From assembly GCF_047511655.1 (NCBI RefSeq), contig NC_133390.1:115734083-115798082 (forward strand): a stretch of 64,000 nucleotides of DNA. Direction: 5' to 3'. The position numbers and the translations under genes are program-made. Each line of letters starts with the position of its first letter. Within the stretch, counting starts at the first letter, position 1. The notes under the pieces were generated by a model. The model was not told the DNA's origin and did not search any database. It saw nothing but the letters and a program-made list of their open reading frames with translations. Shown one piece after another: positions 58,990 through 64,000 of this stretch. Origin of the DNA: Castor canadensis (Eukaryota > Chordata > Mammalia > Rodentia > Castoridae).

Positions 58990-59277
58990 GGCCCAGCTAC
59001 TCAGAAGGCTAAGATAGGGAGATCACAGTTTGAGACCAACCCAGGCAAAATTTAGCAGGACCCTATGTCAAAAACAATGTGGGCATGTTGACACACCCCT
59101 GTAGTTGTGAGTACTGCAGAGGTAGAAAGAGGATGGCAGTGTGAGGCCAGCCAAGGGGAAAGTGGCATGACACCCCATCTGAAAACAAACTGCAGGCAAA
59201 AGGACAAGTGCAAGAGTGCTTGCCAAGCAAGCACAGCCCTGAGAGCTCCAGAACCACAAAGATAAATAAATGAAAAG
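58990..59277 (+). mobile_element. Multi-part SINE
   Basis: 'gcccagctactcagaaggct', a second left block at 59075-59190 (cacacccctgtagttgtgag) and a right part 'gagtgcttgccaagcaagca' with 'gccctgagagctccagaacc'. Diverged. The overlapping minus frames (59052-59384) are antisense SINE. Confidence 0.78.
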
Positions 59278-60786
59278 AAATCACATTTCCTCAGTATTAG
59301 GCAGCTCTGTAAGGTTCTTTCAGGGACAAGGTAGGAAAAAGAAAGAAAACAACACAAGAAGCAATTCACCTTGGCTAGAATCACAGGAAGGGTGAGTGCC
59401 CTGTGGACTTACAGCTTCTGAGCAAGTGACACTGTATGTACAGGGCTGTGCACACCACAGAGCTTCACACGTGTTTCCTCTGCTCTTCACCAGGGAAGAT
59501 GGAGATTGAGCTGCCATTCACTTCCTGTCAAGATAAGACAGAGCCTCTGCCCTAAAGAGAGCTCCTTTCAAACTTCCTTGGTATCTTAAGGGTTATAAAA
59601 AGTTAATCATCACCAGGTGTTATCTCCTAATTGTGTTGACTTTATTTGCCAGGAAGTTTTCTGTCCAGAACGAATAAAATAAAAGAGAAAAAATTAGGGA
59701 GCTGGGTTTCTATTATAGGTTTCATAAATTCTTTTCCACACAACCCTAGGTTTCTATGAAAAGGTTCACACATACATTACCGAGAAAGCTTATCTCTAGA
59801 TTTTTTCAGTACCAGTTATGTTTTCTTTCATATTTCCAGTTGAAAATATCACTGAACTTAGTCTTTCCTTTTCCCTCATCTCTAAACTGCATATTTATGC
59901 ACACACAGTTGTCAAGTATAAATCGGTACCAAAAATATAACAGAACAATGCAACCGCTTCATCAAGTTTGTATTTTCAAACATATTTGAATTAATTATGT
60001 GACTTTACTGCATTTAAAGACTCTTTGGTTAGATTTTCCCTTTACTGACATCCATATTAGTGCATATCAGTTGCCCTTCATAGAGTCCATTTCAATGTGT
60101 AAATTTTAACAGATTTCTTGTAAAGTGGAATATGTTATATTAAATAGCTCAGTGATGGATTACAGGGTTGGCAAAATATGATCTTACTTGTTATACCATC
60201 ATTTACTTCACGTTCAGTAACACTTCACTCAGTTTCTTTGATCTTGGCATACTCTACAGAGAGAAATAAGAGATATTAATGCTTCCATGACAGTTTAAAC
60301 AAATTCTATTGGTATTTATTTTCTCCCTCTAGTAAAATGTATCCAGTGGCTGGCTGACAGAATGTCACAGAGTCAGATGAGGTTTTATGGCTTTTAAATT
60401 CTGCTACCCCAGAACAACTGGTGCCTTACCTTAAAAGTAGTTTCTCAGAGTACCGACTGGAGCACATTCATTCTTAAAGAGATTAGTTAATGCAGGCATT
60501 CTCTGATCGATATAAGTGGATGTATTCTTCACTGCTGTTCACAATGCAATAAATGAAAATGTGCTTTTCTTGATTTTCATTCAAAAATTGCACAGTATTA
60601 TTGAAGAAGACACTTGTTTCCTTAATTCATGTATTTCTATGATGCCTTCTAATGAAGTACTTTCTAAAGCTTTTGCCCAGCTCTCACTCCAGTAGCTGCC
60701 ACTGACAGAGATTTTTACACAGAATCTGGTACATGATCTTCAAGTACCCCAGAAGGTTGATCTTAGCCAAAAGGCCAAAAGTGATC
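59278..60786. other. Unassigned AT-rich sequence
   Basis: No recognised feature. Confidence 0.4.
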
Positions 60787-60885
60787 TTTATTTTTATTTT
60801 TTTGGCAGTACTGGAATTTGAACTCAGGGTCTTGTGCTTGCTAGTCAGAGAGTCTGCCACTTGAGCCACATCTCTAGCTCCAAGG
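60787..60885 (-). mobile_element. ID-type SINE monomer
   Basis: T-rich run, then antisense 'gcagtactggaatttgaact', 'cagggtcttgtgcttgctag' and 'gccacttgagccacatctct'. Confidence 0.88.
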
Positions 60886-61580
60886 TTAATTTTCTTATTA
60901 GCATAACTAAAGTTCAAATTACATGCCTCCCAGATGAATTTGTCTTCAGGTATTGAGAGTAACTGTAAGTTGCTCTCACATAGCAGCCATTCTGGACACC
61001 CTTTTGGAGGAGTGACTAATGTTTCTCCAACATAAAAGTTGTCCAGTCAGCAGAGCCCTCTTCCAAGCTCTTCTCTGCATGCAAATACCTTCAAGGAGGG
61101 AAGCCCAGCACCCAGTCCGAGTGTTTCCTGGCATTAGGAGTATGGGAGGTGCAGGTGCCTCCGGCTCTGGAGTGCAGTCAGGGGACAGTAACACAGGATG
61201 GAGGAAAGACCTTGGGACTCGCAGTTCAGCTGCTTCCTACCTCTGCTGTCATTGTGGACTATTATTCTTTTTTTTTTCTTAAACCAATAGTTCCACCTCT
61301 GTTGGAGCAGAAAAAACAGAAAAAGAAAGCTTAATAGATAAACAGTAGAGAAACTAGATTTCCTTCATTTGCCTTCCATTTCAAAATCAGTTGAATTAAA
61401 AGGCAATATTTATTCAACTAATTTCAGAATGGAAACAGTTAAATGTGTGGATGACTTCTTCTAAGCTCTGTTGACAACTGTGAGAAATCATTGACACCGA
61501 TGCAGAAGCCCTATTCATTGTCTATGAGCCATTCCTCATGACAACGAAATGCCCAAGCATTTTTTTAAAGTACAATTAAA
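60886..61580. other. Unassigned sequence
   Basis: No gene; a short T-run lies at 61268-61278. The 87-codon frame at 61019-61282 has no recognisable feature. Confidence 0.4.
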
Positions 61581-61675
61581 AGGCTGGTGGAGGGGCTCAA
61601 GTGGTAGAGCACTTGCCTACCAAGCATGAGGCCCTGAGTTCAAACCCCAGTACCTCCAAAAAAAAAAAAAAAGAC
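61581..61675 (+). mobile_element. ID-type SINE monomer, well preserved
   Basis: 'ggctggtggaggggctcaag', 'tggtagagcacttgcctacc', 'gccctgagttcaaaccccag' and an A15 tail: the clearest single right monomer in the window. Confidence 0.93.
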
Positions 61676-61922
61676 TAAAAAATGCAACTAGAATCTCTTA
61701 GTGAGGTCTGTGCTAAAAGATACAACATTCATTAAGATTTTTAAGGAACATAATTTCCATAACATTTTTCAAAGCATCTTTAAAAATGGAGTTCTAACAC
61801 AAAGAATTTGGTTTTGGTTTAGGTTTAGGGAGTTACATTGTAACAAAATCAAATTCATGCTTGAATGGCAAAAAATGTAAAATCATAGAGATTCTAACTT
61901 CTTCAGTTTATATGCAGGCTTC
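61676..61922. other. Unassigned sequence
   Basis: No recognised feature. Confidence 0.4.
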
Positions 61923-62208
61923 GCAGGGGTGGTGTTGGGGTTTTACACTTGTTAGATAGGTGCTTTACCACTGAAGTCAGCCCGCAGCCCTTTTTCCTCT
62001 GGCTGTTTTGGAGATAGGTTCTGGCTTTGTCCCTAGGCCACAATCCTTCTATTTTACTCTTCCTACCTTAGCTGGAATGACAGGGATGCACCACCAAACC
62101 CAGCTTGAGGAGTCTTACAAATTTTTTGATGGGCTAGCCTTGAACCATGGTCTTCTTGATTGCGCCTCCTAAATAGCTGGGATTACAGTCACTGCCGCCT
62201 GTTATCTG
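61923..62208 (-). mobile_element. Long dimeric SINE
   Basis: Antisense 'ggggttttacacttgttaga', 'gataggttctggctttgtcc', 'ggaatgacagggatgcacca', then a second block with 'ctagccttgaaccatggtct' and aaatagctgggattacag. Confidence 0.85.
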
Positions 62209-62799
62209 CAGAATCTTAAAACTCCAATAGACTCCAATAGTTCCAATGTCACAATAATAGGAGAAAATACTAGGATATGTTGAGGTTGTTGTAGAATCTT
62301 ACATTCATTGGCAATATAGTTTCCCCCATGGTGAAGAGACATGAAAAGAAAATCCTCCAATGTGGCAGTTATCATGAAATGAATAGCCCTAACCCACTCA
62401 GGTCATTAAGATATCTATTCTTACTTATGTTGCAAAAAGAGAATAAACACTCAGAATGTGAATTGTCTTTTCTACAGATCATCATAGCCATTGATAAAAT
62501 TTTGATTTAAACAGTTGATAGGTTTTGATTCAAATTGGCCACTGCCACAGAATTCATTTTTTCAGTCATTCAGTAAACATCTTTGAAATTACCTGTATCT
62601 AATTTGTTTCAGGAACTATGAAAATGTTAGCCACTAAAAGACAGACAAGAAGACTCCTACCATTTAAGTTACAGGTCAGGCAGAATTATAGACATATAAG
62701 CAGAACTTACTTTGCCAAATAGACAAGGGAGTGAGCAAAATGCTGACTAAAAGGACACGAGCAAATACACAAATTCTGACAATTACAGGTCTTGCTTTG
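62209..62799. other. Unassigned sequence
   Basis: 62550-62700 faintly resembles an old LINE 3' end. No gene. Confidence 0.35.
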
Positions 62800-63169
62800 T
62801 ATTAATTACTTTTCTCATTGATGTGGTAAAATATATGAAAACAACAACTTAAAGGAGAAAGGCTTTATAAAATTTGTCTCAGTTTCAGAGCATTCAGTCC
62901 GTGCTTGGTTGGCCCTATATACTTGGGTACATCATGGCGGTGGAGTGTGAAGCAGGGGCTGTTCTTCACTTGGTGGGGAGGAAGCAGAGAAAGAGATAGA
63001 GGAAACTGGGGACCTGGTAGTACTTTCAAAGACATACTTCTAGTGACCTACTTCCTCCAGTAGGCCCCACCTCCCAGAGCCTCACAAGTTCCCCAAATAA
63101 TGCCTACAGCTGGGGACCAATCATCAAAACATGAGCCTCTGGGAGACATTTCATATTCAAGCCATAGCA
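62800..63169 (+). mobile_element. MaLR-type LTR remnant
   Basis: Order: 'tattaattacttttctcatt', 'acaacttaaaggagaaaggc', 'cacttggtggggaggaagca', 'cctccagtaggccccacctc', 'acatgagcctctgggagaca' and 'gccatagca'. The most complete of three LTRs of this type in the window; no retroviral genes beside it. Confidence 0.6.
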
Positions 63170-63437
63170 TCCATTTGGGGTTGGTGAGAGTTGGGTTTTG
63201 TATAAGGCAAGGATGAAAAAGGAAGGAGGGGGTCAGATGCTATTTGGCCTTTAACAGACAGAGTTAGTATGTTAACCAATCTTTGTCTACAGATCACTTT
63301 GGCTTCCACAGATCATCAGTGGTTTTCACTGAGTGATGAGAGTGATCCACAGTCAGTTGAGTTAATTATTTTAGAAAGTGAGGTGATAAGCAATCTCATA
63401 AATACATTTCAGAAATTTGGAATATAAAATTAGTAAT

Positions 63438-63640
63438 GAGCTAGGTGTTGGTGGCTCATGCTTATAATCCTAGGTATTCAGGAGGCAGAGATCAGGAGGA
63501 TAGTGGTTGGAAGCTAGCCCAGGCAAATGGTTCTCAAGAGTCTATCTCAAAGATAACCAACATAAAAAAGACTGGTGGAGTGGCTCAAGGTGTAAACCCT
63601 GAGTTCAAGCCCCAGTACTGTAAAAAAAAAAAAAAAGTAG
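63438..63640 (+). mobile_element. Dimeric SINE (head of a tandem pair)
   Basis: 'gagctaggtgttggtggctc', 'ggaggcagagatcaggagga', 'gactggtggagtggctcaag' and 'gagttcaagccccagtactg' with an A15 tail. The 67-codon frame here is SINE sequence. Confidence 0.94.
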
Positions 63641-63678
63641 TCCATTGAAAGAAAGCAAGTGTTGAAAGAAGAAATATA

Positions 63679-63871
63679 GCTGGGTGCTGGTGGCTCACAC
63701 TTGTAATCCTAGCTACTCAGGAGGCAGAGATCAGGAGCATCACAACTCAAAGCCAGCCTGGGCAAATGGTTTGTGAGACCCTATCCCAAAAAACTCATCA
63801 CAAGAAAAGGGTTGGTAGAGTGGCTCAAGGTGTAGGCCCTGAGTTCAAACCCTAGTACCACCAAAAAAAAA
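63679..63871 (+). mobile_element. Dimeric SINE, young, with 15-bp duplications
   Basis: 'gctgggtgctggtggctcac' through 'gtagagtggctcaaggtgta' to 'ttcaaaccctagtaccacca' and an A-tail. Flanked by gaaagaagaaatata at 63664-63678 and 63872-63886. Best copy for defining the family: the left half is B1/7SL-like and the right half is ID/tRNA-like. Confidence 0.95.
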
Positions 63872-64000
63872 GAAAGAAGAAATATAAATCTTTTAAAGCA
63901 AATATGCAATGTAAACCTATGAGTACCAGAACAAGTAAGTTGCTCAAAGTTACATGATAGGAACCTATCAACATTTTTACTTTTATTTCCTTCCAAGTTT

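Noticed and set aside
59052-59384. Overlapping minus-strand frames of 63-110 codons
   Set aside because: They are antisense translation of a SINE.
1-64000. Search for a previously undescribed gene system (operon-like cluster, CRISPR array, regularly spaced repeats, long structured RNA)
   Set aside because: None seen. The window is a mammalian locus with one known receptor gene and retrotransposons; regularly spaced repeats are only microsatellites and short tandem duplications.

Overview
This is a mammalian nuclear DNA window, most likely from a rodent. It holds one intact cellular gene in a landscape of interspersed repeats. The short repeats are mostly dimeric SINEs with a B1/7SL-like left half and an ID/tRNA-like right half, ending in the motif 'gagttcaaaccccagtac' plus an A-tail. 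I associate this style with castorimorph rodents, probably beaver (Castor). That species call is inference from memory, not a search.

The gene is P2RY1 (P2Y purinoceptor 1), a single coding exon on the minus strand at 20809-21924 (371 aa). It lies at the edge of a GC- and CpG-rich island that runs to about 23000 and is taken as promoter plus 5' UTR. Its leader carries at least two upstream AUGs, one opening a frame that overlaps the receptor start. The flanks at about 14.3-20.6 kb and 23.2-24.3 kb are mostly AT-rich and single copy.

The second large object is a full-length, evidently young L1 retrotransposon at 51198-57646 (plus strand). It is bounded by identical 39-bp target-site duplications and inserted into an old L2 remnant. 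ORF1 is open (400 aa). ORF2 keeps every endonuclease and reverse-transcriptase key residue I checked, but has one in-frame stop at codon 1154. Its 3' end has two A-runs separated by 30 bases, the form of a short 3' transduction. Relatives in the window include a 3' fragment at 1-1838, which itself carries a roughly 50-bp inverted L1 insertion with a 12-bp duplication. Another is a 5'-UTR-only fragment at 37610-37915 with a 15-bp duplication, which looks like an antisense L1-leader RNA that was retrotransposed.

The rest is older material: L1M fragments (8.7-11.2 kb minus strand; 32.7-35.4 kb plus strand with an internal inverted piece, a SINE and a deleted 7SL pseudogene; 39.1-40.1 kb; 49.6-50.2 kb), L2 and MIR fragments, MaLR-type LTR remnants, about twenty SINEs and a few microsatellites. 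I see no CRISPR array, tRNA or rRNA gene, operon or prokaryote-type system. Most other open frames are short chance frames or lie inside repeats. The notable observations concern retrotransposon biology rather than a new multi-gene system. Repeat family names come from remembered consensus sequences, and their boundaries are approximate unless a target-site duplication is given.
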